From Centrapalus pauciflorus (taxonomy: Eukaryota; Streptophyta; Magnoliopsida; Asterales; Asteraceae): a DNA stretch of 64,000 nucleotides. Location: the NCBI GenBank assembly GCA_020465985.1, contig JAANYP010004661.1, forward strand, positions 204,580 to 268,579, given 5' to 3'. The position numbers were made by a program, and so were the translations under genes. Under the pieces are notes generated by a model. That model ran no database searches. It saw only the letters and a list, made by a program, of their open reading frames with translations, and had not been told where the DNA came from. Positions 29,843 to 54,316 of the stretch are shown piece by piece (the stretch's first letter is position 1; every line of letters begins with the position of its first letter).

Positions 29843-29941
29843 TTTAGTGAAATTTGGACATTAAGACCCGGTTTTTCAGTTTTTTAAAATCCGGTTTACA
29901 AATTATAACCGGGGTCTAATGTCCAAAATTTCACTAAACCA
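29843..29941. mobile_element. Small hairpin MITE
   Basis: GTGAAATTTGGACATTAAGA near 29849 pairs with TAATGTCCAAAATTTCAC near 29918, and CCCGGTTT pairs with AACCGGGG. The whole structure is about 96 bp. It starts only six or so bases after the gypsy LTR ends. Confidence 0.65.
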
Positions 29942-30218
29942 ACAAGAAAAGAATAACTTACAGTTTTTTTATGAAAAAAATAATATGGAGGGACGAAAAC
30001 ACAAAAAACGTGAAAACATTTTGGTATTTTTTCATAATAAACTATTGGATTAACCATATTAACATTAGACAGTGCATGCTTAATTTGATACGGAATTAGA
30101 CAAAACACAAGTACTCGTCTATCTAACATGCATTTCTTGTGTTTCTTTAATCCTCATAAAACTCATAGATCTCAATTGTTGTTTTAGTTTACGTTTTGGA
30201 TTTCATAAATGAAACTGT

Positions 30219-30226
30219 TATAAATA
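30219..30226 (+). promoter_or_regulatory. Probable TATA box of the cysteine-rich peptide gene
   Basis: TATAAATA about 44 bp before the ATG at 30270. The paralogous promoter at 54253 has TATATAAA at a similar distance (57 bp), which supports it. Confidence 0.6.
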
Positions 30227-30269
30227 GTTGTTGTTTTTCCAAAACGTACATATATTATTAAACTTAGCC

Positions 30270-38216
<7,947 letters not shown>

Positions 38217-38230
38217 TGGCAAGATTTCAA

Positions 38231-38236
38231 AATAAA
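38231..38236 (+). terminator. Polyadenylation signal AATAAA
   Basis: AATAAA 15 bp after the stop codon, followed by TTTTAATGTAATG. Confidence 0.5.
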
Positions 38237-38239
38237 GTT

Positions 38240-39141
38240 TTAATGTAATGCAAGAATGTATATGTAATAGATATATAGTTGGTATGAATCCATATCATAC
38301 GTTGCAATACAATCACACAAAACATATATAAATTGATATTTAAATATTACTGGATCATCTATGCTATTTATACTATATTATACAACTTGAATAGTTTATA
38401 AGTTACTTATGTTTAGTGTACCACATTTTAATGCATAAATCTTGAATTATAAAAAGTCCCAATAATTATGCATAATATATTCAACATATTTTTCTTTTAC
38501 CAAAAAATTACGCAGTGTTTATGATAAAAAGTTATTTCATTTCATCGTAAGTACTACTACACTCACCCATATTTGAGATCTACGCACACCAAATTTGACA
38601 CACGTGTGTTGAATGAGTGACTATACTTAACATATATAGATATCATGTATTAATATGAAGTTTATGAGAAAAAACTAATCATCAAACATGATAAAATGAA
38701 AACACATCAAATGATATGTAAAAACCTATATGCAAACCATTAAATACAATGCGTGAAACACGTAATTTCATTAACACAATTTATTTTTAGGTCATAACGT
38801 TGAGACTATACCAGGATAACTCAAATAGACAAATATCTGACGGTTTGTGTACATATGTTTAGCAACACACAACCGTGATTGTCGTTAAGTTGAACGTTCA
38901 ATGTCGATGATGCCACTACATTAGTTTCACATGGCTGTCTTGATTCATTTGATGCATCATGAAGAGAAATTCTAGTTTGTGCAGCTATATGTGATCAACC
39001 TCAACATCTTTTCATTAGGGTTTTTTGAAATAAACAATAAACATTAGTGATGTCATTCGTAACTTCAATACTTGATGATATGTTGGACGTATCTTTGTTG
39101 GATTTCAATGATCAGGTTAATTGTGTCGATTTCAATGATCA
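38240..39141. other. Gene-free stretch downstream of the peptide gene
   Basis: No coding region or element end recognised. Confidence 0.4.
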
Positions 39142-39425
39142 AGATTATCTTAACACGACTCAAATATTTCTATATTAATATATAAAGAATAAACACAAGT
39201 ATAGATTATGTTATAATTTATAAAATAATAATAATTACTAAAAGCTCAAATGCTTCTGTCATAAACGAATAGTTAATAAAATATATATCTATAACCCACA
39301 TGACTATATTTATTTATACTAATAAATGAATGACTAGTGTGTCACGTATCGGTCACTCATTTAATACAACACTTGCCGAAACTTTCATTTACCATATATC
39401 ATTACCAAAATTTAGTATGAATTCA
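39142..39425. repeat. Duplicated segment, copy 2
   Basis: Same orientation as 25688-25985 with small indels. It lies 0.9 kb after the peptide-gene stop and 14.9 kb before the second exon-1 copy, in the order expected for a tandem duplication. Confidence 0.75.
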
Positions 39426-41031
39426 AATCTAATCTAATCTAATATTATAATCAAATCTAATAATTAATTAATTTAAATCTAATAATTTTAATTTTTTTTT
39501 TTTATAATTATTCAAATCTAACAATTAATCAATTCAAATCTAACCATTTTAAAAATCGTCAACATTGACTGGGTGGGTGAAAACATATGGCTAAAACTAG
39601 ACTTTTGGGGTTGTTCACTTAACAAGTTTCGTTTCTGATGAAAACAACTATTTTATGGAAATGTGTTTAGATGCATTATTTTCTAAAATAAATTTTCATT
39701 TTCATAAAATTTTCATTTTCAGAATTTATAACTGAATGTTTGAAAACAAATTTTATCTGTTTTCAACCATTTTCAAATTAATTGAAAACAAAGTCTTTTC
39801 TAGTTACGTTCACATGCACATTCTCAGTACACACCCGATGTGTAATATGAATCCGTGTAGACTTTCTTATCATGTAATTTAGAACACTCCTACACCTAAA
39901 ATCCAAAATACTTATTTTTTTCTCACCATTTAGGATTTAGCTTTTATCTTATAGTCTTATAATAATCAATGTTATTTATCTCACAAATATATAGTTTTTT
40001 TTTTTAAATTTCATATGCAAAAGTACATAAATTATAAACCTCACAATCAAAAGTTTAATTTTGCAAAAATCCATGTAACTATTTTCATGAATATGTAATA
40101 TTATTTCTTTTGTAATTATGCAAGAATTTGTAACATTGTTTGTGAATTTGCAATTATTCTCATTTAAAATGTTTTATGAGCTAAAATTCCATGGTCATAT
40201 AAACGAAAATTAATTTTTTTTTACTAATTGTTCCATTAAAGTTATAACTTTATAAAATCTAAAATGATTGCTATAGTTTCTTGGCATATAATTTTGATTT
40301 TGTTAGTCACAACTAAAAAACTAATATAATATCTATTAATTGGCCAAAAAATAAATTTAATATGCACATATTTCTAATGATTAATATATGACTACTAATT
40401 CAATAATACTTTTTAAGACAGTATTTAAACATTTATCAAAACTGATTTAATAATTCAAATTTTAACTTATGTTATAAAAGATTATTGGTTTCTAATTATA
40501 AAATACACGATGTATATGTAATTTAAATTTTTAAATCTCAGTTGTCATTGGAGTGCACAAATATAAGAACCTATACTTTAAAAAGTTGAGCATTATAAGT
40601 TATGGTGTTCGTTTAACTATTTATTTTTATTTTAATAAAATTGAGTCTTTATCATACTCAATTAAAATAAATCATCATATTCAATTTTCAACAAAATTAT
40701 CATCCGTTCGTAGCATAATTACCCAAAAAACATATATATATGAAATAAATTACTAAAGATAATTTATTTAAGATTACTTAAATATTTAACAATAAATACA
40801 CTAATCTTATATTTAATTAATATATAATTATTTAAGACACTTAAATGATTAATTAAAATTAAATTGAACTAATAATTAAAATTTTAGACGGTATAACTTC
40901 ATTTAAGTAATATTTTAATCATCAAATAATTAAATAAAGATAAAGTTTAATTTATGACAGTTTAGAATAGCATTTTATATATTAATTTAAGTACTATTAA
41001 ATGTCAACTGCTAAAAACAACAATAATTATT

Positions 41032-41037
<6 letters not shown>
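39426..41037. other. AT-rich gene-free stretch
   Basis: No gene, inverted terminus or clear repeat seen apart from short AATCTAATC units near 39425-39545. Confidence 0.45.
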
Positions 41038-41089
<52 letters not shown>

Positions 41090-41116
41090 ATATATATGTA
41101 TATATATATATATATA
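41038..41116. repeat. (TA)n array with internal (TG)n
   Basis: Left border of family G copy 2. Confidence 0.95.
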
Positions 41117-43611
<2,495 letters not shown>

Positions 43612-43683
<72 letters not shown>

Positions 43684-44015
43684 TATATAGTATATATATA
43701 TAGTATATATAGTATATATATATAGTATATATAGTATATATATATAATACATACATATCATACCAATACATATATTAATATCATATCATATATATACATA
43801 CATACATATATCTACTATATACTATATAGTAATTATATATATATAAACACATATATATATAACATATACCTACATTTATAGATACATATATATATATAAT
43901 ATATATATATATATATAATAATATATATAATATATATATACGTACATATATATATATATACAATATATATATATACATATATTATATATATATACAAATA
44001 TACATATCCACATAT

Positions 44016-44105
<90 letters not shown>
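43612..44105. repeat. Large compound AT microsatellite
   Basis: (TA)n, then GTATATATAGTATATATA units, then mixed TA/TAC/TAAT sequence, then (TA)n again. Nearly 500 bp with no unique sequence. It ends at AAAAGTTGAGTCC. Confidence 0.95.
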
Positions 44106-44110
<5 letters not shown>

Positions 44111-45089
44111 TTGAGTCCTATGTAATAAATAAGAGTATTAATAACTTATTTTTCTTTAAACTTTTTAATAGATAATATTCTTTAAAGTGTGTTTGCAAAC
44201 ACTCTCTTAGTTAATCTTTAATGGATTACTAAATAATTTATCTAACTTTATTTTCCTTTAATAAATAATAACAATATTTTTCTTTTATAAAAAAGTTGAG
44301 TCCTAACTTTAACAAATGTTGGCAATCAAAATTTTTTTTTTTGTATAAGTTAATTATTTTTATAAAAAAGAATATTATATTTATTTTATTTAATTTGGTA
44401 ATAAAAATTTTGGATTATTTTTACATAAGATGCTTAATCGTTTATAAGTTGAATCCATGTGATAAATTTTCATACGATTAAGTTCTTTTATAAATAATCG
44501 TAATCATAATTTTTTCCCTATGTTTAAGTTTATGAATTTATCCAATATTCTTAATTTTGGTGATATTGAATTTAGTACCAACTATCTTGATCAAATATAC
44601 GATACAAAAATAAAAAACATATGTATATGTTAATAAAATAGTTAATAAATACTAAATAAATTAATTACACATAATCTAAATAATTAAATAGTGTTAATTT
44701 AATATATATGTATACCATTTATTTCATGAAAATAAACAATTCTTTTAACAAATATAATATGTATATTTTAAGAAATAACTCACAGTTTCTCTTTTACATT
44801 TAAAGTTTGATTTGAGTCTCGTGTATAAATAGTTGTGTTAATTATTTAAATTTCATTCTAACTCTTCTTTTATATTTAAAAATTGTCTCATTTAAATTTT
44901 GTTTTTTATCGTTTAATTTCATTACCGTTTCGTGACCCTTGATTATCTATAACTAATTGTTATTTAATCCATAGGTTACAAAGAAAATAAATAATTATCA
45001 AAGGTTATAAATAGTATGGGTTGCAAATAATCCATTTGTCAACTTAAAACATTCTCATTTCTTCTCCTAAATTTTCACCGATAGGTTTC

Positions 45090-45391
45090 TTTTTGTTTTG
45101 TTCTTCTTTTGTTTTCAAATATCAAGTTCGTTCTTCATCTCTAACACACATATGTTTATTCTAAATTGAGAAATCGATTAATACAATTTTTGTTTTGTGA
45201 TATTTTATAAATGATAGTGATAATGGATGAATATTATTGAAGTTACCATCTATGTAAAGAAATTCTGGACAAATTGACTTTCTAGAAAAAAAAAATGTGT
45301 GTGTTATTCAATCCATACATTGATAATTTTTTTTAATATTTGATGATATGTTTATTTAAATTAATTTGACTTATATATTTTTATTAATAAA
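45090..45391. repeat. Tandem duplication, unit 1
   Basis: TTCTTCTTTTGTTTTCAAAT to TTTTTATTAATAA; repeated 315 bp downstream with about 10% differences. Confidence 0.75.
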
Positions 45392-45404
45392 AGTTGAGTA
45401 TTTC

Positions 45405-45691
45405 TTTTTGAATTGTTCTTCTTTTGTTTTCAAATATCAAGTTCGTTTTTCATCTCTAGCATACATATGTTTATTCTATATTGTGAAATCGATTAATACA
45501 ATTTTTTTTGTTTTGTGATATTTTATATTTGATAGTGATAATGGATGGATATTATTGAAGGTACCATCCATGTAAGAAGTTCTTGACAAATTGACTTTCT
45601 AAAAAAATTATGTTTCCATACATTGATAATTCTTTTTATATTTGATGATATGTTTATTTAAATTAATTTGACTTATATATTTTTATTAATA
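45405..45691. repeat. Tandem duplication, unit 2
   Basis: Second copy of the preceding unit, slightly shorter through small deletions. Confidence 0.75.
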
Positions 45692-46665
45692 AATTATTTA
45701 TGTTGATGTAAGAGATTTATGTTCACTATATTGACATGTCAAATATTAGATTCGTCGCTAAAAATCATAAATGTCAACGTTATATTCACTATCTTATAGG
45801 TCATTGTCATCCATCATTTCAACTATATAGTTATAAACTATAATAATTTTAAAAAAATGTATTAACAACTAAATTTTTGTTTCTCCATACTTGAATTCTT
45901 TTATAAATATTTTCTTGATAAATTTTTCAACAATACAAATTTTACAGATTTATTCTAATGATTTGTTTTTTTATTGCAGTTACATCTTTAAAGAATTTTC
46001 AATAAATATTGATATAGAATTGTCATTAAACACCATACGGTTTAATAAAGATTATAATGTATTTTAATTTAACTATTGTTACACATTTTGATATTGTGAA
46101 TACTAATATTAAAATTTAATTTAATGAGAATATTTGTAACTATGTTTATACATTTTATAAGTATTTTATTTTCACTTAATATTAACCATAAACTATATAT
46201 TTTACTTGAAGCTTTTATGTTTATTAAGTTAGTAATTTAATATTTCTTTTAATTGGTATATTTCATTTAGTGTAATATTACGTTTAGTTATTTGGTTGTG
46301 ATTTCATTATGTTAAAAATGAACTATAGGAAGTACATAACGTTGTTTTATCTATTGTAATTTGACAAACAAAATCTAATTAAATCATTGTTCAAAATATG
46401 AAAATTTTAATTCTTTAAATACATTCTTTCTCTAAGAACTTAACTATAAAAATTTTAGATTAAATTACCAATTTTGTTCTTATATTTTTTCAAAAATTTC
46501 TCATTTGTCTTTCATTAGTTCATCCATCATTTATTTAACATGACAAATTATTACTAAATATTCAAATTAAGATCATGATAAATTATGGTAAAAGTATTTT
46601 GTTCAATTATAAATAATATAAATTTGAGATTAATTGATTTATTTTTATATAACACAAATCACTTA

Positions 46666-46666
<1 letters not shown>

Positions 46667-46733
<67 letters not shown>
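46667..46733. repeat. (ATT)n microsatellite
   Basis: About 22 ATT units. Confidence 0.95.
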
Positions 46734-46734
<1 letters not shown>

Positions 46735-48229
46735 GTCATTAATTTTATTATTATTATTAAAAATAAACATTTACATTTACTAATTAATTAATTTGAGCAC
46801 TTGAATAATTTTTTAAATTTTTTAATTTATTATTAATATTATGAATTTAGTAACTAAAGTTTTTAGGAAAGTTTATTTATAATTTAGATTGGTTAAATGT
46901 TTTGTAATTATTCATTTTGATAATTTGAATGTTCAAATTTAAAGTGTAGTTGTTGTACTTGATTTGATTTTAATTTTTTTAATAAATAATAGTATTAATC
47001 ATTTTGTTAATTTTTGTTAAATATCTAAAATAGAGAGGTCATCTAATAAATAACAACAATGATCACTTATATTAAATTATAAATGTTTTTACAAACAGTA
47101 GTTATAATGATTTATCTAAGTTATATTATTTTTTTTAAATATAATACATATAATGATTTATGCAACTTTTAATTAATTATCTAAAAAAACATCATAACAA
47201 AAAAAATTAGGGTTATGAAAATACAGTTGATTTTGATTTTCTTTTAAATGCAATTCCAAGTCTTCTTTCATAAATGAATTGTTATAATAAGTTGTTTACT
47301 TCTATTTAAATATAACAAATATATAATTTACACTTAGTTCAATTTCTAAAAGTATTAATTACTTGATTTTATATTAATATGTTAACAAATAATAGTAGTT
47401 ATCATTTAGTTCTTACGTGATCTAATTTAATTTTTTTTAATAAATAATTGAAGAACTTAATTCGTTAATTTTTTTAATATATAAGGGTAACGAGTCAATC
47501 TAATAAATGATAGTAATGCTCTTTATATTTTAGTATTTAAAATTTTAATAAATTAATTAATATTATATTTTATTTTTAACTTGAGTGTTTGCATATTAAG
47601 CAACCAAATGATATATAACTTGATTTCATTTTATATTTTAAATTTTTTATACTATAACAAAAAAAACTATGGTTTTTTTGAGGTTTTAAATGCATATCGA
47701 AAAATATGCATATTGTTCATTCTTCTCATTTTTAAGAAGGCACATTATATTTAATATAAAGCTTTTAACTTTGCATCTATTCAAAAATCGTACAGTAATT
47801 TACGGTATGGTGCTTTTGTAATTATTTTAAATAAATAATATTTGAGTTATGATTGTTTTTATTCCAATCGCCGTGAGACAAAAATATTTTTTAAACATCA
47901 TTTTAGTAACAAGTGATAAAATTTTGTACCATAGTTATAAAAGTGTGTATTTTCAAAATTATAAATTGCTATTTCTAAAAAGTTATGCCCAAGTACTATA
48001 TGTTGTACAATCTAAAGTTTATATAGTGACCTAAACAATATAAATTTGTAATAAATACATATTATTTGAAACCAAAAATAAAATAACAATCCGGTCTGGT
48101 CATTTTGACAAGTATATATACATATATAAAAGTTGAGTCCTCCATGTAATATATAGAAAAATTAATGGGTTAGTTTAATTTTAAATTTCATGTAATAAAT
48201 GTGATACAAATATCATGTAATGACTAAGA

Positions 48230-48480
48230 AAATTCTCTGGTAGTAGATATGCTTGGAAGATCTTCAAATCTTGAAATATATATCACTTCCTGAATTTCAG
48301 AACTTTCTGTTATCAATCTGTTAAGCAGCTTGAACTTTTATCTCTGGCAGCTTGAACTATTGAATTGGCAGCTTGAGTTTGTTGAACTGACAGCTTGAAC
48401 TTTGTAATTACACAGAAATACTACTAACAGCTTGAGAAATCTAACTAACAGCTTTACATACTTAGATTATTTCCCAACAG
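48230..48480. repeat. Insertion with CAGCTTGAACT repeats
   Basis: CAGCTTGAACT or a variant occurs about six times. The sequence on either side (GGGTTAGTTTAATTTTA) is repeated elsewhere nearby without this block, so the block looks inserted. Confidence 0.5.
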
Positions 48481-49159
48481 TTAGTTTAATTTTACATTTT
48501 TAACAAGTAATATATAGAAAAATTAATGGGTTAGTTTAATTTTAAATTTCATGTAATAAATGTGATACAAATCTCATGTAATAAATAAGAAAATTAATGG
48601 GTTTGTTTAATTTTAAATTTTCAACAAGTAATATATAATTATTAAGTTAGTTGTTTTATAAATGTTGAGTCTATTATATATAAGTTGAGTTTCATGAAAT
48701 AAATAAGAGTATTATTTATTTGATTTAATTTTAATAAAAATATTTTATTAAATAACTGAGTAAACATTTTGTTAATAAAATTAATAGGTTAGTTTAATTT
48801 TATATTTTTAACAAGTAATATATAATTATTTAATTAGTTGTTTTATAATGTTGAGTCTATTTTAAAGTTGAGTTTCATGCAATAAATATGAGTGTTAGTT
48901 GTTTGATTTAACTCTAATAAAATATTTTTATTAAATAACAGTTGATGATAGTAAGCATTTTGTTAATTTTCGTTAATATCTAAAAATAGTTAGTCCATCT
49001 AATTTTAATCAAATATCCACAACATTTATCATATCTATACAATCTATATTTATATATTTACTATATTATAAACGATGTATATAATTACAATTTTAAAACA
49101 TGGGATACAACACATTAATGCAATATTTTTTAATCTAAAAAAGTTCAAATAACAACGCT

Positions 49160-50036
<877 letters not shown>

Positions 50037-50091
<55 letters not shown>
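50037..50091. repeat. (TA)n array
   Basis: Borders family A copy 3 and the Pack-MULE-like element. Confidence 0.97.
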
Positions 50092-50095
<4 letters not shown>

Positions 50096-50918
50096 GCAAG
50101 ATCTTTTGTGAACAATATGTTTTATGTGAACAATGTGAACCAATTAGTGCCTGCCAAGTCAGCCCATTTTATAATTAATATAATTATTTGTTTTAATTAC
50201 AGTTAGGGGTAATAAGGTAATTAGCAAAAATTGGGTATTTTGTTTTATTCTTTTATCCGCAGTTCCTGGTTTGGTAGGATATCTCGTGTTCAACCGTAGC
50301 ACCATCATCAATTCTGAAATTTCTTTTCTTCATGGTGTTAAAAAAACTCATCTGCATCATCGATCGTTCTTCCCTAGTATCACTAAACCCATCTGATTGT
50401 TCTTCGTAATTAAACCTTCCTGAATTGATATATCTCGAATTCATTATGTGTGGTGGTTACATTGATTTTCGCTAGTATCACTAAACCCATCTGCATCATC
50501 GATCGTTCTTCGTAATTAAACCTTCCTGAGTTGATATATCTCGAATTCATTATGTTTGGTGGTTACATTGATTTTCGCTAGTATCACTATTCCTTTTACG
50601 TTGAACTGCCGAATAACCCCTGATTTCTTCATCTGCGTGTTTTTTTCTCGGTTGGTACGTCTCGAATTGATTTTTTGTGGTGGTTATATTGATTTTCGAA
50701 ATTGTGAATTTGCTTCTACGGTACTCTGCGCCATCCCCTGATTTCTTCGTTTGGGTGTTTTCGTTTACAGTCTCCGATTTGATCATTCGTTGAACGATCG
50801 TTCGTTGTCTATTTCGAACTATTTCAGGTATTCGTATTATCTTTGATGAATTTTGATGAAACTGCAGGGAATTAACAGAGAGATGAAATTGTGTATATTA
50901 GTCACAACGATGACATAC

Positions 50919-51071
50919 CAATCGCTCTTGCTCTGACTTTTTCCCAGAGAAACAGCTTTTTTTAATCCTTTTGATAGGAACGTCTGTTCCCCTCCACTTG
51001 CCATGATAAACAGTTCCAAACGTATCGGATCCTAATTCACGTAGTGCTTCAAGATCAGAGTTCCGAATGAT
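50919..51071 (-). pseudogene. Captured exon of a Raf-like MAPKKK (PB1-domain kinase type)
   Basis: The 153-nt exon (acceptor ATGCAG|, donor TTG|GTATGT) encodes 51 residues of a kinase N-lobe: SDLEALRELGSDTFGTVYHG, KWRGTDVPIKRIKKSCF and EQERL. This is the glycine-loop exon of plant Raf-like kinases, where family members read GSGTFGTVYHGKWRGTDVAI. Here the loop glycine is aspartate and the VAIK alanine is proline, and no other kinase exon is present. It is a non-functional fragment that could at most form part of a chimeric transcript. Confidence 0.8.
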
Positions 51072-51136
51072 CTGCATGTACAGAACCCTTAATTTTATAA
51101 CCTAAAAGCTTCACTTCTTGGAACAATAAATTATGT

Positions 51137-52380
51137 ATGGTCTACAAGATATTAATTAGTACAAAAATAACCTATGGTCACGGTTTTGTCCAAACTGCCT
51201 AGCCACAGTTTTTATTATTGACGTGACTAAAGGGTCATATATGATATTGTATTATTATGATAGCCACAGTTTATCTCAATAACTGTGACCATTGCAAATC
51301 ACATTCAAACCTTAAGTCACGGTTTAACATAAGGATCGTGACAAAGACTTGTCACGGTTGCCACATTGTTACCAAATGTCATCGTTTGTCACTGTTATTT
51401 GTTTGATGTCTATAATAATCTTGTGATGGTTATTAACTGTGACGATAAATATGTATATGGTCACGGAAATCTCTTTCGGTGACCAAAGGGACACCCTGAA
51501 GTCTAATTGTATGAGTCTAAATTATATGGTGGAATTAGTCACATGAATAAACTGTGACAGAAGGCTAACTTATATGGTCACGAAATCGCTTTGTGTGACC
51601 AAAGGGTGGAGTTCATTAGCCACGTATGGTAAAAGAAAAACATTGTGACTATAAGTGTTTAATGGTCATGATTGAGTTCATTAAATGTGTCCAAAAGTAA
51701 ACAATTGTCATGAAATAAGAAAATTATTGTGACTATAAGTATTTTATAGTCACGGTTTAGTTTCTTATGTGTGTGTAAAAGTATTTTATATTCATGATGA
51801 AAGAGAAAAATGTGAGTAAGTATTTTTTTGTCACGATTTAATTTCTTTTATGTATATAAAAGTAATTAATGATCACGGTTTAAGAAAAAAAAACATATCA
51901 CCATAATTATGTTTCGGTCACAATTTAAGACACACATGCATGTGACTATTAATATTTAAAGGTGACAGCTTAAGTTTTTATGTGTGTCTAAATGTAAACA
52001 ATAGTAATAGTAAATAAAAAAGATATGATTATAAGTACATTCAAGTCACAATTTAATTTGTTTTGTGACTAAAAGCTATCAATCTCACATTAAAAAAAAT
52101 CAATATAAGGAGATTTTTTGTCAGGAATTAAGCAAATTTGTGACTATTAATATTTAAAGGTGACAGTTTATTGTTTTTATGTAACTAAAAATAAACAATA
52201 GTCATGACAAAAAAATGTTGTGACTATATTTTTCTAATGATCATGGTTTAGTTTATTTCTTATTAGTGTGTAAAAGTAATAGTTTTCATGATAAAAGAAA
52301 AAAAACAATGACTACAAGTACTTTATGGTAACTACAGTTTGGCCTTGCAACGTATTTTCATTTGTGTAACTATAGCCCTG
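51137..52380. repeat. Degenerate repeats around GTCACGGTTTA / TGTGACTATAAGT
   Basis: Units of roughly 60-75 bp with ATGGTCACGGTTT and TTGTGACTATAAGTATTT recur more than ten times in both orientations. This resembles subterminal repeats of a CACTA-type element. The start near TCTACAAGATATTAATTAGT would fit a worn CACTACAAGA end, but no matching 3' end is clear. Confidence 0.5.
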
Positions 52381-53330
52381 TCAATTGTTTACTCCATTTG
52401 AATACTACATCATGTGCTGTTGGTGTATCCATTTTAAGAAAATTGTTTTAAAATCCAACTATTGCAGAGGCGTCAATATAAATCAACCTATTGAAATTTT
52501 CACATTCATTTTATCTATAACATGAAACTTACACATACAATTCCCTATCAACAGCTATTGCAGGTTTGTATAAATCTGAATGTCTTTAGGTTGTCTAAAT
52601 TCCGGCAAACAGATGCATCACATTACCATCCTGCAATGACTGATTGTTTACAAAGTATAAATTGAACTTAAATTCAACTTTTCACTACATTCAATGTATG
52701 TTCTTATCCCATCCTCTTTTACCTACGTCAATTGGTACAATCATTTTCAATGAGTATTTTACTATTGATTTTCATTGATTCATTACTTATTGAGCAGCTA
52801 GGATTATTATACTGCCCATACTTTTAGAATTTCCATAATTGCTACTGCATCCCCTGCACATGCTGCAGTTGCTGGTTGTTTTTCACAAACGAAAACAGCA
52901 CCCGCTGCAACACCACAAGCTGTAATGAACTGCCGCTTTCTTAAGCCAAAGCAACAGGTTCAGCCGCTGCAACGGCCACACTTGTGGTTCCAATTCCCAT
53001 ATAATCTTTAAGCCATACTATAGTCCACCATAACCAAATCAACCTACGATATTCACTAACTGAACCGCTGCAGTACCTGGAGGGGGATCCAGGTTACAGA
53101 AGCCCCAACGGAAACATCATATTCGGCTTCTACTGCCCTGGTTGTTTGACATCGGTCTTACCCACTAGATGCATCAACCTCCTACATTTGTGGGTAATCG
53201 AATCGAAATAACTGATAAAACACACCAATTCATATTCGTTCTGTATGCCACTATTTCAAACTAACAAAACCACATCCTCGATTGCAACTATTACAACACA
53301 CATAAAATTAAATTAGGACCGCAACTAACC
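52381..53330. other. Mixed-composition interior of the Pack-MULE-like element
   Basis: GC-richer patches such as GCTGCAGTTGCTGGTTG and CCTGGAGGGGGATCCAGG may be captured gene sequence. No frame was assignable. Confidence 0.35.
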
Positions 53331-53351
53331 TGGAATGCCTCCCATGGGTGA

Positions 53352-53604
53352 ATCATCGATGACCACTATCTCTTTGCCTTTACCTTTTCTTTTATCTTGT
53401 GAATCGTCATCGACGGTCATAGGATTTTCAACATTACCTCCCTGCATCAACTTCTCCATTAATATTTGCTTCCCCTTCAGAATGTAAGAACCCTAACTGC
53501 ACCGATTTCATGATCTTGGTTGCACCACCTTCGCCGTTTAATATAGAGTGCGAAGTGGAGAGGAAGTTTGCAGATAACCTTGAATCTGCAGCGATGGTCA
53601 TCGC
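53352..53604 (-). pseudogene. Captured exon of an unidentified gene
   Basis: On the minus strand an ATG near 53604 opens MTIAADSRLSANFLSTSHSI. A second frame reads MEKLMQGGNVENPMTV, DDDSQDKRKGKGKEIVVIDD and SPMGGIP before a donor-like CCAG|GTTAGT. The change of frame suggests a lost base. The basic and acidic low-complexity tail suggests a nuclear protein, but I do not recognise the family. Confidence 0.4.
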
Positions 53605-53804
53605 CCCTGTTTAATTCGGCCGGACGTTTGCCTCGCACGAACAACATAAACCGATGGAATGAATCTTCAATTCTATTATGACGATTTTGCCCCTGCAGCG
53701 TTTTTTTTTAATCCACGTAAGAATAAAGCCCCTGCTGATGTGGATGATTTTAAGTGGTTCACATTGTTTGCAATTTTGATATTGTTCACAACCGATCCCA
53801 TTCA

Positions 53805-54100
53805 TCAACATGTTTTAATTAACATTATGAAGACCATATGTAAATTTCACATAGATTCACATCTTCTAGCTCCTAAAAAATGATGTGAACATACACTTAC
53901 ATAAATTTGAATGTATGTGAACGCGCATTTATGTGATGTGTGTTTTCATGCACTTAGAGTATTCAGATTTGCGTGAAACTTACATATGATCTGTGTAACG
54001 TTAATTAGAACATGTTCATGAAAAAAGTTTAAAAAAATTACTTTTAAGGGTGGTACCTTCTTGTGCGTTGCATAATGAGTGGTACTCACTTGAACCTAAA
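53805..54100. mobile_element. Family D MITE, left-truncated, copy 6
   Basis: Starts within the family at CATGTTTTAATTAACATTAT and runs to the right end CCTTCTTGTGCGTTGCATAA, then GGTACTCACTTGAACC. The left terminus was lost where it meets the Pack-MULE-like element. Confidence 0.78.
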
Positions 54101-54252
54101 TATCTCTCTCTATATATATAAAGTAAACAAAACGTAAGGACTTGTCTATCTATCATGCGTATTTTGTTGCTTCAATTCTGTACACAGAAAACTCATGAAA
54201 ACTCAATGGTTGTTTTAACTTGTACGTGTTTGGTATTCAAAAAAAATTGTTA

Positions 54253-54260
54253 TATATAAA
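54253..54260 (+). promoter_or_regulatory. Probable TATA box of the exon-1 paralogue
   Basis: TATATAAA 57 bp before the ATG at 54317. The surrounding 150 bp align with the promoter of the peptide gene at 30125-30270. Confidence 0.5.
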
Positions 54261-54316
54261 TGTATGCAGTTTATACTTGCAAAACGTATTTGTTGATATT
54301 AAACTTGGATCGAGTC

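Larger units (their letters stand above)
44106..49159. other. 5-kb AT-rich region without recognisable genes
   Basis: The motif AAGTTGAGTCCNATGTAATAAAT or its variants recurs at about 44107, 44291, 44449, 48128, 48662, 48679, 48849 and 48866, which suggests decayed copies of one element. No open frame of interest. Confidence 0.5.
50092..53797. mobile_element. Pack-MULE-like element with captured gene pieces
   Basis: The left end AGATCTTTTGTGAACAATAT and right end ATATTGTTCACAACCGATCC are inverted, and the similarity runs inward for 60 bp or more (AACAATGTGAACCA against TGGTTCACATTGTTTG). The ends enclose 3.7 kb of mixed sequence, including exon-like pieces on the minus strand (50919-51071 and about 53352-53604). 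At 50372-50585 a block of about 107 bp is duplicated in tandem. Long terminal inverted repeats around fragments of host genes are the definition of a Pack-MULE, but no 9-bp target duplication can be read because the left flank is (TA)n and the right flank is another MITE. Confidence 0.6.

Noticed and set aside
46585..46791. Poly-isoleucine open frame
   Set aside because: Translation of an (ATT)n microsatellite.
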